Below are positions 11,723 to 23,220 of a stretch of DNA of 64,000 bases, piece by piece. The stretch spans positions 15,452,001 to 15,516,000 of the forward strand of contig CM072874.1 of assembly GCA_036937835.1 (NCBI GenBank). Reading direction: 5' to 3'. The translations under genes were made by a program, and so were the position numbers. Position 1 is the first letter of the stretch. Every line of letters starts with the position of its first letter. The notes under the pieces were generated by a model, which was given only the letters and a program-made list of their open reading frames with translations, was not told the DNA's origin and made no database searches. Source of the DNA: Pampus argenteus. Its lineage: Eukaryota; Chordata; Actinopteri; Scombriformes; Stromateidae.

Positions 11723-12263
11723 CGAGGAGCACAGCCACGAAAGGTTATATCCACATAACGTTGGTTCAGTAAGTTAATACTGATGAGGGACAGTGTCCAA
11801 GGTTTGGGGACAGAGGCAGCTAGCTAGCCGGCTGGCAACGTGGAGTTAACGTTAGCCGGTTAGCAGGGAGGCTAAGAGAACCAGGCAGTGGGCCAGGACA
11901 CAGAAACAAATCCGCCACAGATGTAAAGAACACAAAACAGCAACAAACAAAGATGATTAAAAAAAAACTGTGAAGACAGACAAAGAAGTGACAGCTGCAA
12001 AAGACTCCTGCAGTACCTCCAACAGGAACACATACAGGTGTTACTGTTGTACTTGGTCAAGAGGAGCTAAGTGAACTATTTTAAATACTTTTGGGTGGAT
12101 TATTTCACAACAATGCATCACGTCATATAACATCAAGATACATTTTGTATATCAAATCTTAATCTGTAAATCTGTCAAATAAATACTGGAAGAGAAGTAA
12201 AATGGATAGATGGTGAAATGATGAAATGGAAATATTCAAAGTGCAGTATCTCAAAATTACTAT

Positions 12264-12286
12264 ATTATTATTATTATTATTATTAT
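12264..12286 (+). repeat. (TTA)n trinucleotide repeat
   Basis: A short TTA run in gria1 intron 1. Confidence 0.9.
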
Positions 12287-13740
12287 AAGTACAGTACTGA
12301 GCCTGTGTAGTTATATCCTACCACTACTCTGCATTAAAAGTGATCAAGAATAAAACACAATTGTCACAGAAGCCCAGATTAATTAAAAACGTGGCAGAGC
12401 AGATTTGTTATGATGGTAAAATATAATTTATATGCATACTATATTATATAAATATTATTTAAACAGTATATGATTTATTCATCATAAGGCTGGGAGCAGT
12501 CCATCTGCTCTGACATAAGGACTCAATAAACATACAAGGAAAACTGCAAAACAATGTTAGTGATTTTTAATACTGAGCTCTGCAGCCTGGTTAGTATGCA
12601 GTGTCAGGCTGCAGACTGAATGATTTTATTCCGATGAAATGCAGATTTTGTCGGATCTGAATCTTCAGCACAGTGCGCACTCTGTGTGCACTAACCATGC
12701 ACGTTTTGGTTCATGTGTAGTAGCTCTCTTCCAATTTATCCTCCCAAAATACAGTTAAAAGCATCTCTGGCAAAAATTAAAGAAAATTAATTTAACCTGA
12801 GAGGAAACTGCAGTTTCAGTCTGGATGAATCATTATAACTTATAATATAATATCCATCCCGACGCTGTGCAGCCCGCAGCTGCCTGATCCACGCTGAATG
12901 TGACCAAATCAGCCGAGGTTCAAACGGGAATAAAACGGGAGAAAACGGAGGATTCACCTGGATGCAGTTAGGATTATTAATGGAGCGCATTAACAACAGT
13001 CACGGACGGCAAATACTGCAAGAAAAGCTACTGAAAGAGTGGAGGCCAATATTGAAAATATATGATAAAGAATGAATGCAGGCTTCACTCAACACAGTCC
13101 CGACAGCTGGGAAATCCCGGAGGAAATATGACACGAACCATTAAACACACTAAAAGTCAGGAGTATTATCTAGAAGTATACCACGGGCGCTACTGTGTGC
13201 CTTAACAGGACAACTGAGTACAGAGAGCCGAAGTACTGGAAGCAAATATAGGGAGTACCACCAAACACAAATTAACTCAATGTGGGGTATTACTTATATA
13301 TATATAAAAGACACCTCAAACATGAATATTAATAATCAACAGCATGAACAGTTGAAATAATAAATAAAAAAAAACACAATATAACACCTGAACACTACTA
13401 CACGTCATTATAGGAATACGTGGATTACTATATGTTGCAGGGATACTTGTAACTCACATGAATACATGAATACTAACATACTGTAAGTCACAGAGGGAGG
13501 GAATCCCGGCCACAGGCATTATTATTAAAGTGCTGCTGAGAGGAGCTACAGCCTGTAAACATAATATAAGTCACAACAGGGACACTCAAGCAATATTATA
13601 GGATTATTATAGGAGCCAGTCTTGGGAGAGTTAACGCAGAATTACTGTTATTTGAATGCACAAGGCAAGTGAGAGTAATATAAACAGTATGAATATTGGC
13701 ATCCAGACAGGTGTCCCCTGGGTGCAGGCAGCTCACTCAC

Positions 13741-13855
13741 CTATGTTGATGTTACTTGGGAAACTTGTGCCGCTGCAGAGCCCGAGCATCAGCAGAGGCG
13801 GCAGCGGCAGGAGGAAGAGTAGGACGGAGGGCAGCGGGGAGCTCTGTAGCCGCAT
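13741..13855 (-). CDS. gria1: gria1 exon 1 coding part: signal peptide and N-terminus of AMPA receptor GluA1
   Basis: This is the first coding exon of an ionotropic AMPA glutamate receptor subunit, which forms fast excitatory postsynaptic channels. The ATG at 13855 opens 38 codons plus one base. Residues 1-5 are a short basic/polar n-region (MRLQS). Residues about 8-26 form a Leu/Pro-rich hydrophobic core (LPSVLLFLLPLPPLLMLGL). Cleavage is likely near CSG, about residue 29. The mature start reads TSFPSNINI, comparable to NFPNNIQIG in mammalian GluA1. The exon ends in phase 1 at a canonical donor (ATAG followed by GTGAGT), and the single G joins exon 2 to give INIGGLFP. The start context has A at -3 (GAAACATG). 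No other in-frame ATG could serve except Met23, inside the signal peptide. Exon structure and motif are seen directly; GluA1 rather than GluA2-4 is inferred from exon 2. The teleost paralogue (a or b) cannot be decided. Confidence 0.9.
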
Positions 13856-14061
13856 GTTTCCTCCAGCAGCATCAGCAGCACCGACAGGAGACGCGGAACA
13901 ACCGGTGTAATCCCATCCACACCGGGGCCGTCACAGATCCACCGCAGCCCGGATACAGACTCACACATCCAGCGGCAGTCTGCGGCGGTCCTGCTGCTCT
14001 CTCCTCTCTGTCTCTGTTGTCTCTCTCTTGTCTCTTTGACTCTTTCCTTCTCTTCAAACAT
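13789..14061 (-). other. Upstream ORF overlapping the gria1 start codon
   Basis: An ATG at 14061 opens a 90-codon frame that runs through the leader, past the main ATG at 13855 in a different frame, and stops at 13789 inside the signal-peptide coding region. A second upstream ATG four bases earlier (14065) stops after three codons. If transcription starts upstream of 14061, these could limit translation of the receptor. The predicted peptide starts MFEEKERVKETRERQQRQRG and ends in a Ser/Cys-rich tail. It resembles no family I recognise, so I treat it as a possible regulatory uORF, not a gene. Confidence 0.4.
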
Positions 14062-14120
14062 CCATAGTTGCAGCGCAGAGCTCAGCTGCCGCGTCGACTC
14101 TGAGTGTTTGTTCACTGTTT
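13856..14120 (-). promoter_or_regulatory. gria1: gria1 5' untranslated leader and CpG-rich promoter-proximal region
   Basis: Immediately upstream of the gria1 start codon the sequence becomes GC- and CpG-rich compared with the AT-rich surroundings. It contains purine-rich stretches on the minus strand (GAGA-type runs about 13990-14060) and a GC-rich stretch about 13900-13990. No TATA box or clear initiator can be assigned. The transcription start is unknown but probably lies between about 14060 and 14200. A CT-rich tract (14137-14172 on the plus strand) sits just beyond and could bound the promoter. At least two minus-strand upstream ATGs occur, at 14065 and 14061. Confidence 0.55.
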
Positions 14121-15855
14121 CTGTACCCCAAACACTCCCCTCTCTCTCTCCCTCTCCCTCCCTACCTCTCTTCCTACACTATTGACATTGTTAACTTTTA
14201 GGATGTGTTACAGAGCAGGTGGTGCAATAATGTGGTACAAATTATAATAATATACAGTACGTCTGTCCCTAAACAATAAATCCATGTGAAGTGCTAATTT
14301 ACAGGAAATTACTATAAAATGAAAGGACCTGTAAAATAAAATCTTAGATCTTATATCATAGTATTCTGTTCAACTCCTATATTATACTTATAGTGTATAC
14401 GCATGTGTAGTCTAATACAACAGCTTTGCCATAAACTCTACTTTGCAAAGCTTATACATTGACATTGTGAGAAAGGTGATAATTCTACTTCATGTTTATT
14501 ACTGAGGTCGTGGTTGGTGCTGGTGGATTGAAGTGTTTGTACATGTATGTTAATGAGGTGGACAAAATGTTAGGAACACAAATTCTTCTTGCAGGAAGGT
14601 AGCATAAAACACACACAAAAAAACACAACAACCCTGAAACATAAACAGAATAAAAAAATTTAATGTGCTGCTACTGTGCACACAGTTCAGAATAAAATGA
14701 ACCATGCTCCTTTACCTGGTAAGTGTTGTTTGGGTAGCCTGGCTGGTCACTGAGTCTGAACATCGTCTGTGTTTTCTTCAGCTTTTTAATCAGCCAACAA
14801 CTGTCATTTTAATGCACGTTTCAAAATGGTCAGTGTGGTATTCACACCTTCTTCACACCGTGATCAGTCAGCTGTGTGCAGGAGAGAAATTAAGCAGCTC
14901 TTCAGCTCTTTTTTAAAAATCTTTAAGCAACTGCTGCTTCACCCCACAGATCCCAGACGTTAAGGCATTTATTTTACTTTACTTTATATAGAGTCTTACC
15001 TTCTTTAAACTAACAAAAGTCATTAATACTGAACTCTGGTAATGGACATGACATATTTTGTCTTCCTTGAGTGCAATACTCACTAAATAAACACTCTCTT
15101 TCTCTCTTTATTAGTTGTTTCAGCACACTTCAGATTCAACAGCAGACACCGCAGAAAAGAAGCTGTGAAGGTCTGATCGATCAGCCAGGATGCAGGAGAC
15201 AGTAAACGAGCGTGTCAGCAGGATCTCAGTCTGCTGTATGGGCTGTCAGGGAGTGAAAGGTCAAAGATGAGCTGCAGCTACTTCAGATTAGAGACCAGAG
15301 CCTTGAACTACTACTGAAATACAATCTGATACATACAGATGCAAAGTCAAAGGATTAACACAATCACATGTCTGTTTCTGTAGCAGGTGAGACATATATT
15401 GTATAAAAATCACTCCCTCACTCCTCTTTATATTATTTAGATTAGACACACAATAGTTTACGTAAATACGCAGTAAATTGAGATTCTAGACACTTGCTTA
15501 TCGTCATCACTGTCAGCTGTAGAGTCGCTGTCATGCTGGCCTTTGAATGTGGATGAGTGAGGAAGCTTAAACAAAGATCAGCTCCTGCATTTATTGAAAC
15601 ACCACATGCAGCAAAATGATAAAAGAACAACAGCAGCAAAACACCAAATAAAATGGTTTTAAAATTTGATCATAAACCAGGGGATAGGACAAAATAAAAT
15701 ATTGATCTTAGGATGGCGCTAGATTAACGGGGACATGTCATGCACATATCCAGGTCTAGCTTTATATTCTGGGGCTCTACTATAATATCCTTACGTGACT
15801 TACAATTAAATATATATTATTTATCTCATGCAGCCCCTCAGTTGAGCCTCTGTCT

Positions 15856-15960
15856 GAAACAGGTTTAGTACCCGTTTCTTTAAGGCTCGCCTCCGTCTCC
15901 TCTGTTCTGATTGGCCAGCTTCAGGAAGCTTCTTCCAGCTATGGAGGCCACATAAATGAA
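15856..15960 (-). repeat. Dispersed repeat fragment (same family as 2560 and 46783)
   Basis: GTTCTGATTGGCCAGCTTCA then GGAAGCTTCTTCCAGCTATG then GAGG is the reverse complement of the central block shared by the copies at 2685-2730 and 47203-47240. Confidence 0.5.
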
Positions 15961-16169
15961 CTAGAGTAGCAGGATCTCACTCCTTTTTATCCTTTACTCA
16001 AAATATAAACTTCTCGAATCCATCCATACGTGTTGGAGCAGAATCAGATCTGAAATATGAGAGCGGACAACGTTAACAACACAGAGGAAGTAGGAGGAAG
16101 TAGAGGTAAACGAAGCGTTCACAGCATGTTGCAAGTCTTTCAAGTTCACTTGAAGCTTTGGAACTTTTT

Positions 16170-16505
16170 GGAACTTAACATGGATATAAATGACCAAAAA
16201 AACCCCACACAAATATGAACCATATGGTGGTGCTAGAGGAAAATGCAGAGGATCACCAAAAATACAATTCATCATTTCGTATCCATGAATGTTTGTACAA
16301 AATGTTGTGTCAATCCATCTTGTAAATGTTGAGATATTTCACAGAATAAGCGAACACTTTGACCTGCTGGTGGTGACCAGGCATCATCCTCTGTGCACTA
16401 CGCATGTACTCAATTTCAAAGCAGTCCACCTAATAGCTGTTGAGATATTTTACTCAAAACCACAAATGTGATCCTCATGGTAGCGCTAAAGGAAAACTCA
16501 GGCTA
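16170..16505 (+). repeat. Short tandem array of a dispersed fish repeat ('caatccat...gttgagatattt')
   Basis: Two to three diverged units of about 110-130 bp each carry a (T/C)CAATCCATC or CAGTCCACCTAAT block, then TGTTGAGATATTT, then CTCATGGTAGCGCTAAAGGA or GGTGGTGCTAGAGGAA. The same family appears at 4385-4570 (reverse) and 25790-25925. Confidence 0.6.
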
Positions 16506-18368
16506 CTATGAAATTAGACATTTCATAGTAGCCTGTCTATCTTTTAATATTCATTACAGAAGCACATTAAAGTCCTCAGTTGTCTTGAGTAATTTTTCAA
16601 TCAGGTCCAAAGGGAAGCAAGCGCAACATTAAGATGCTGGGCTTTACAGTTTTCTAATCATAAAATGTCCACGCTCCTACACAGTGCGCCCACACAAGGA
16701 ATAATGGGGACACTGATAATCCCTCTTCTATTCACTTTCTAGCCAGCCAATTTACTGAGACAAAACAAAGAGAGAGAGGAAAATGATCACCCACTTTCAT
16801 CCACATCCACTGCTTAATTAATTTATCTGCACTCTACCAACAGGCTAACGGCAGCGTAGGTGGAGCCACTGAATACCAGACGGACCACGGACTTCTGCTG
16901 ATGTGGCGAAGGCGCCTTCTTCTCATCGCTCACAGCTCTTATTTGTCTCTTGCTATCCAGCAGCTTTGTGTTTGATGTTGTTGTTAAATTCTCAGCTTTT
17001 ATTGGGGCACTAAAAAGTTAGTACACAAGTCACAATCACGGTCTAGCTGTGCAGATAGTTTCGGTTTTATATATATATTATATATAAATATATCCAGCAC
17101 ACATTTTTGTTTCCTTTGACAGAACATAGTTCCCAATGAAAATTGTAAAATATACAGAGTAAGGAGGACACTTCTGTCCCCTTTTCACAAATATCAAAAC
17201 TTTTACACAACTCTTCTTGAATCTACAGTAGTTTCTATGCGGCAGTATGAACACATAATGTAAACCCAATAAATATGACCTTGTAACAGCATTATACATT
17301 TAGGATATTAAGAATAAGAAGTGCATAATTTTGGCCGAACACATTTGTGCCAAGTGTTTCTAATATTTCCTCCCCCTCATGTCTGTTAATGGGGTGGACA
17401 AAATGTTTTCAATATAATCCTCTCCAGTACACCACTGCAGCATTGTGCCAACTCTCCGTAAAAAAAAGTAAACAGATAGATGTCTATAAGTGGAGATGAG
17501 ACATTGAAAACATTTTTTTGTGTTATTGATTTTTAAAATGGTGAAGAGTTGTAGAACAGACACATTTTAGACAACTCTGGTTATTTTCATTACATTTCAC
17601 ATGTGGATTGAGCTTGCTTTTGCATTTTAATATCTTGCCGTGCCTGAATTCACCTGATATGATCTGATGTGTAATGTAAATCACTTTCTGAACAATTAAC
17701 AGAATGTCAATTGTCATGGAGTAAATATATTAGCAGCAGCAGTAGAAGTAATAGTAATTTTAGCAGTAACAAACGCAGTCCTTGTTGAGCAGAGGAGTCC
17801 ACTCTCCGCCTCTTTTAGACTAATTAGTGCTGCGTGTAATTAGCTGGAGCAGCAGAAAGCAACACGTACAGTTAGATGTCTGGATTATCTGTAATGGCAC
17901 ACAAGCTACAATAACATCAAACAGTCTAATCTGAGTCCACGTGCTGCCTGCCTGCTGACAGGAGGAGGTGATTAGTCAACCGTCCGTTTGCTGATAGAAT
18001 CTGGAGGAGATCTGGCCGTGATAAGACTCGTCCTATCAGGAAGAACAAGGAGAGATTTATGAGAGGTGTGTAGATAGAACGAAATGTCATTTTTTGCTCT
18101 GGATGCTGTAATTTGGAGCTGGGAACCAATTTCATTACACAGAAGATGGCATCTGGAGGTCAGACAATGTCTGACAGCGTTTTTACAATATATCCAACTC
18201 TTATCTTACAACTCGCAGCAATCGGTAGTGTCTCTACTGGAAACACAGAGAATCTACTGGAGCTTTGACAGTCACTAGAAGCACATTTATGGCTCTCTGT
18301 AAAGGTTTCTGTGTGTTACTTGTGTTGTAGCTGAGCTAGCGGCGCTGCTACTAGAAGATCATCTAGTG

Positions 18369-19212
18369 CAGGGGTCGGCAATTAAGTTTGGCCTCGGGCC
18401 AGATATTTTCCAAGCCATTACATGGCGGGCCACAACCAAAACAATGGCTAATATAATGAATTAATGGGGGGGGGGGTGATAATGAAAATGATAGGCGATC
18501 TTGAAATGACGGAGCAGACGCACTGAGACATTCAAGCGGGCTGATGTAGGTTACATGTGTGGACTGACCACTGGGGGCGCTATTAATTATATGCCTGTTT
18601 GTTAAAAAAAAACAAAAAACATTTCCACTTGTTGCTGTTAGCTGTCCGAAAAATGGCACTATCAAAAAATCTCAAGAGAAAACTTAACAGCGAGAACAGG
18701 ATCTTTCATGATGAATGGACAGAAACGATGCTTTCATCCTCCCCAGTTTTATTAATGCAAAGCCCACATGCCTGATCTGTAACGAGGGTGTCTGCATGCA
18801 AAGAGTACAACATTAGACGGCACCACGAAACGAAGCATGTGACAGTTTTGGAGGAACTTGATACCAACAAGTAGATGGATGATGTGATCGGGTCAGTGAA
18901 ACAGATGTCGCTCTCTGCGAGGTCCGCTGCCCGCCGCATAGAAGCGCTGTCTGATGCGGTGCAGGGTGCAATTGTCGACGTGCTTATTCACTCTGTATCC
19001 AGTTAAACAAATAAGCATTTAAATTGAGGAAAATTTTCTGTTCTGGAAAATGAAGTTTCCAAATAAAGAGCATTTTTGAGACTGGCAGTCCGATTTTTAA
19101 AAAGTATATTTTATATTTTTATTTTCTTTCTCTAGTTCAAACAATCTCACGGGCCAGATGTTTTTGCTTGCGGGCCACATCTGGCCCGCGGGCCGCCTAT
19201 TGCCGACCTATG
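18369..19212 (+). mobile_element. hAT (Charlie-like) deletion derivative with perfect 8-bp TSD
   Basis: The element has termini CAGGGGTCGGCAA (left) and, on the minus strand, CATAGGTCGGCAA (right), matching at 11 of 13 positions. Subterminal GGGCCAGAT/GGGCCACA motifs recur in inverted order at both ends. It is flanked by perfect 8-bp duplications ATCTAGTG at 18361-18368 and 19213-19220, the hallmark size for hAT. The interior encodes the N-terminal BED-like zinc finger region of a transposase and then jumps to the 3' end, so the catalytic core is missing. Confidence 0.88.
18653..19005 (+). pseudogene. Broken hAT transposase N-terminus (BED-like zinc finger)
   Basis: From ATG 18653 the frame reads MALSKNLKRKLNSENRIFHD then EWTE. 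A frameshift follows, after which AFILPSFINAKPTCLICNE appears. Another shift is followed by SACKEYNIRRHHETKH, a TAG stop after ELDTNK, and MDDVIGSVKQMSLSARSAAR with RIEALSDAVQGAI. The CLIC and HHETKH pairs are the zinc ligands of a BED-type finger; the order matches hAT transposases of the SCAND3/GTF2IRD2 group. At least two frameshifts and two stops make it non-functional. The DDE and dimerisation regions are absent. Confidence 0.75.
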
Positions 19213-20682
19213 ATCTAGTGCATGCGTGTGTTTAGGAGTGAGTGTCAGTACTGTACATAGCTGTGGCCCTGCTGTTTATCATGGTTCTGAATATAGCACA
19301 ACATGGTTATTAGCAGAATCATGCGTTGTTTACTGTCACAGAAGAGGAATAAATCTTCTTTCCATGCGCACCGTAGTCTCTCCGACAGCACTGCTAACAT
19401 TACCTGCAGCTATGTGTACACAAACTGCCGCTATTTGTACCAAGCCCCCAGGGACAATGATGACCTGTAAAGCTATACTGACATACTGTGTAACTACAAC
19501 TTCCTGGTTCATCACGTGACACACACTGAGCCATATCACAACCACAGTAGGAGACAACCCGGAGTCAAGTGGCTCAGCTGGACTCTACTGAGTCTGGAAG
19601 CGAGCCGGACATTTGGGGAAATTGTTTGGCACACAGAACTGAACAACCGTCATAGGAGTGAATGGCGTGCCACACTCACACAGCATGTAATTAGAGATCA
19701 GTAGAGAGGTGAGAAGGTGTGAAGCAGCACAGACTGCATACAAAACACACCGCACTGCAATCAATGTGGATCATTACAAACTATCCAATCTACCATCTCC
19801 ATTTTAGCTTGTTTTGGGAAACAATTGTTCATCCGCATATACTACCAACGTTGTAACGCTACAATGCTAGTTGAAAATCTGCAAACTTTCCTGTTAACTA
19901 CTACAACCCAACCCATGTTACCATCACATAATCTGTATTAAAGGAACAGACTCTTCACATGTTCATACACACAATAATCTGTGTTCCAATTAAAATTTCA
20001 TGCTCGTTACATTCTGCGCTACCGTGTTGTCAGGCTGGTGACGGTTTAGTCGGAGCTGTCCGACATGAAGCTGCTGTTTTTAAGCCCTGTTGTTGCCTCC
20101 AGGTCTGTAATATTTCTATACATTAAATTATCTAAAACAACCAGTGGGCTCATAAAAGTATGATGCTTTTAATCTGCAGTTTTCCATTAAGGATGACGAG
20201 AGAATGAATAAATGATGATTTTCATTGTGCCCACACAGCATTTTATCCATGCAGAGTGTGTGTAATGTGTGTGTGTGTTTTGTGTGGAAAGCTGGTTTAC
20301 AATGCTTAGTGCTTATAATCGCCTCCTGTGAGTGTAAATCATAGATGTGCACTGGAAGGGACAGACAGGAAGTGTACATACATTGCTGATGTTGTAGCTT
20401 TGTTATTCTGCGTTTCCATTATCTCACAGTCTCACCTGTCACCTTACATTTCATTAACGTGACCTACACATACCTAACCTGTTCAGTACAAATCATTATC
20501 TCCAATGTCAATTGCCAAGAAATGTAAAATAATCAAGTGATAGTTGTTTGCACATATATTGATTCCCCAAAAGGTCTATACATTTGTGTTAGCATGTTTC
20601 TATCTATCTATTTCTCAGATTGTCAATCAAACTCACAGAGTGGGAGGATTGGGAGCATTAAAACATTTAAAAGATCTAATAT

Positions 20683-20852
20683 ATGACATGATAGTAAACT
20701 GAATATTTTGGGTTTTGGACCATTGATCGGACAAATGTATTTAAATATTTATAGATTTCACCTTTGACTCTGGGGAATGTTTTAATATTTTAACCTACAT
20801 TAATCAGCAGATTAATTGATAGCGAAAATAATAATTAGCTGCAGCCTTAATG
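20683..20852 (-). repeat. GGGCTGCAACTAA-type MITE, nearly full copy
   Basis: Read on the minus strand it starts AAGGCTGCAGCTAATTATTA, continues with CTATCAATTAATCTGCTGAT, and ends near CAGTTTACTATCATGTC. This order matches the fish MITE family seen in several other places in the window. It is the most complete copy here. Confidence 0.6.
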
Positions 20853-21002
20853 AACTGTTAACTTTTTTTTAACAAAAATCCTTCTTGGTAAGGGTTTACA
20901 GTACATGAATCATCATGAATTCATCCATGAAAAAAACATGTATTAACTTCATTAACTATCAGGAATGTACAAGTATTTTAGGCATCTCATGCATGTCCAA
21001 TA

Positions 21003-21070
21003 GGGCTGCAACTAATGATTATTTTCATTATTGATTAATCTAATCTAATGTAATTTAATCTAACCGTCAA
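21003..21070 (+). repeat. GGGCTGCAACTAA-type MITE, 5' end
   Basis: AGGGCTGCAACTAATGATTA and TTTTCATTATTGATTAATC form the canonical left end of the family. It lies about 150 bp from an inverted copy at 20683-20852. Confidence 0.6.
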
Positions 21071-21079
21071 AACTAACTA

Positions 21080-21170
21080 ACTGGGCAGGTTCAGACTACC
21101 ATCTACTGCAGGTAATAAACTGACTATGGATACAACCCAATTCAAAAAATCCAAACTATCCCTTTAAATG
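21080..21170 (+). repeat. Dispersed repeat pair member ('atctactgcaggtaat')
   Basis: ACCATCTACTGCAGGTAATA then AACTGACTATGGATACAACC and AATCCAAACTATCCCTTTAA parallel the block at 43745-43838 in order and spacing, so the two are copies of one interspersed family. Confidence 0.55.
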
Positions 21171-21929
21171 TAGCTGTGTGTCCTCTGCACATGTCCAGTG
21201 GGACCAAAACTACCCATTTTAGCAGGTTTTTAAACCTTAACAGATTGCAGTCAGATTTGTGATCTGACCAAATGAGATGCTTTTATCTGTCTCAGAGTAA
21301 ATTAAGTCTATGAGATAACCTCTATGAGACAAAAGTGTAAATATGGCCTTAGATGCTGGAAACACAAATTCAATGAAGAAGAAATCCAGAAGACTGTACA
21401 GTAGCTCCAGACTGAGTTTAGTCACTCATCATCAAACTTCTGTCTCGAGTCCCATGTTACACAAAAACAAACTCCTGTCATCTATTATTAAATTGAGCGG
21501 TGTTTCCCTTTAACACGGGGTGTTCTGCCTCAGAGTGAGGAGGATCCTCTTGGCTCTGAGCCGGCTGCTGATGAGACTTCAGACAACCTCAGCATGTGAA
21601 TCCATAATAGGTCACCTATTAATAAAACATTTACACACCCTCCGGCTCCATGTGTGTGTGTGTGTCACCTGATGTTAACAGCAAATTAGATTTCATTTAT
21701 TTAATCTCCTCATAGAGAGAATAATTTTGGATCTCTGTCAAAAATTTAAACAGACTGTATTTTATTTATACAGTTTGAAGAAGAGTTCAGTGTAATAAGT
21801 GAATTATGAACTCTGATTGGCTGGTACGGCCACACGGGGAACCGTGTTTAGAGGGGAAGAGTCCCCAGAGAGACACGGAGCTTGATCTTTGACCTTTCTT
21901 CACCGTTTTAACATTTTTAAAAAGTAAGG

Positions 21930-22265
21930 ACAGTGGGGACACTTTTTGGATACCGGATGACATTTTGCGATATAATTAAATGTTTTGAAGTTGTAAAATT
22001 TTTATGAGGTGAAGACATTTTTTGAAATTTGAATCATTTATTGGAAGGTGAAAACATCTCAGAAAAGTGAGGAAATTTTGTCATAAGGGATGCCGCTCCC
22101 CAATATGATCACAATCTGGTAAGTGAGGCGATTTCTGGTAATTTAATAATTTATTGGAAAATGAATAATTTACTGCAAAGTGAAGACCCTTTTAAAAACC
22201 GAAGACATTTTAGGAAAGTGAGGACATTTTTTAGATAAGGGATGGCATTTTGCTATATCACACCT
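21930..22265 (+). repeat. Degenerate minisatellite of 'gtgaggacattttt' units
   Basis: Motifs such as GGTGAAGACATTTTTTGAAA, AAGTGAGGAAATTTTG, AAGTGAAGACCC, CGAAGACATTTTAGGAAAGT and GAGGACATTTTTTAGATAAG recur at about 20-50 bp spacing. GGATGNCATTTTGCNATAT is present at both ends (about 21955 and 22243). Stops occur in all frames, so it is non-coding. Confidence 0.6.
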
Positions 22266-23220
22266 GTTTTAATTTTTATTTTTTTTCAGTGAGAACATTG
22301 CGTTGACATGACATGACAGAAGCACAAACATGAGGCTGAAATGATAGGATGGTAAACAGGTAGGAAGCAGGGTGAATAATACAGTAAAACAGGAAGTCAT
22401 CAGTATGTACGAGGTTGATTGTGTATCTTTTTTCTTCCTCGTGTAATTAAACATCTTGCTCTCACACCTCCTCTTGTATAAAATCAAAGACTCTGATTGC
22501 TATAAATTACTGCGGCTTCTCAGCATGGGCTTATTAAACACAAAGGTCATATTAACTTTGTTCTCAATCACTTATCTCACAGCGCAACAGAACAACCTTG
22601 AATCTTCAGAGCCGCTAACCACTATCAAGTCAGGTTTTTATCAGTCGCATCACAGAAACGTTTTATGTAGTGAGACTTCAAAGAAATTTACTAGGCCGGG
22701 TCAGCAGAGGAAAACCTTTTCTACCAGCAACCTGTTGTAGCCCTTAAAGTTTTAGTAAATCCATCCTATTAATATCAAACACTCTCCAACTGTCGGGTTG
22801 AAGGTTTTTTTCTTTTTTTTTTTTGATTTGGGTCGATGTTCGACCATCTTTCATTCTGGGAAGATAAAAAGAAATGTGTGAAGAGCTACTGACTGAGCAG
22901 TTTACCGTCTTCTTTCTATAAAGTTTAAGGTTTGCGTCTCTTTGTTTGAGTATGGCAACTCTTACCAACTACATTTTAATCACTGGAGCATTTATAAATC
23001 ATGACCAAACTGAAGCTAAAAGACCAATTTATTTCTAAAAACAAAACCTCAATAAGAAATGCAAAAAAAACCTGGTAAGAACATGTCTACTGTTGCCAAG
23101 TATTTACAGTAATTAATGACCAAATTTTAATATTTAGGTTTCTTTAACTCTGCATCGAAACACTTGCATGTAGTTTAGTCTTGTTTTATTTATGGACCTC
23201 ATGTGCATTAAAACTGTCTG

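Larger units (their letters stand above)
9272..13740 (-). other. gria1: gria1 intron 1
   Basis: The intron is bounded by a GTGAGT donor (13740 downward) and a CAAACAG acceptor ending at 9272. It holds a decayed pogo-like transposon (10322 to about 11125), an older MITE split by it, a piece of a dispersed repeat (9627-9672), a TATG tetranucleotide run (11687-11722), a TTA run (12264-12286), and a long purine-rich stretch at 11160-11670. No additional exon was recognised. Confidence 0.85.
14200..18360. other. Intergenic region upstream of gria1, part 1
   Basis: No exon is recognised. The interval holds dispersed-repeat fragments (15856-15960, 16170-16505), AT-rich sequence, and a non-repetitive segment with paired TAATTAG motifs (about 17815-17850). 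Short ORFs lack any family motif. Confidence 0.7.
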
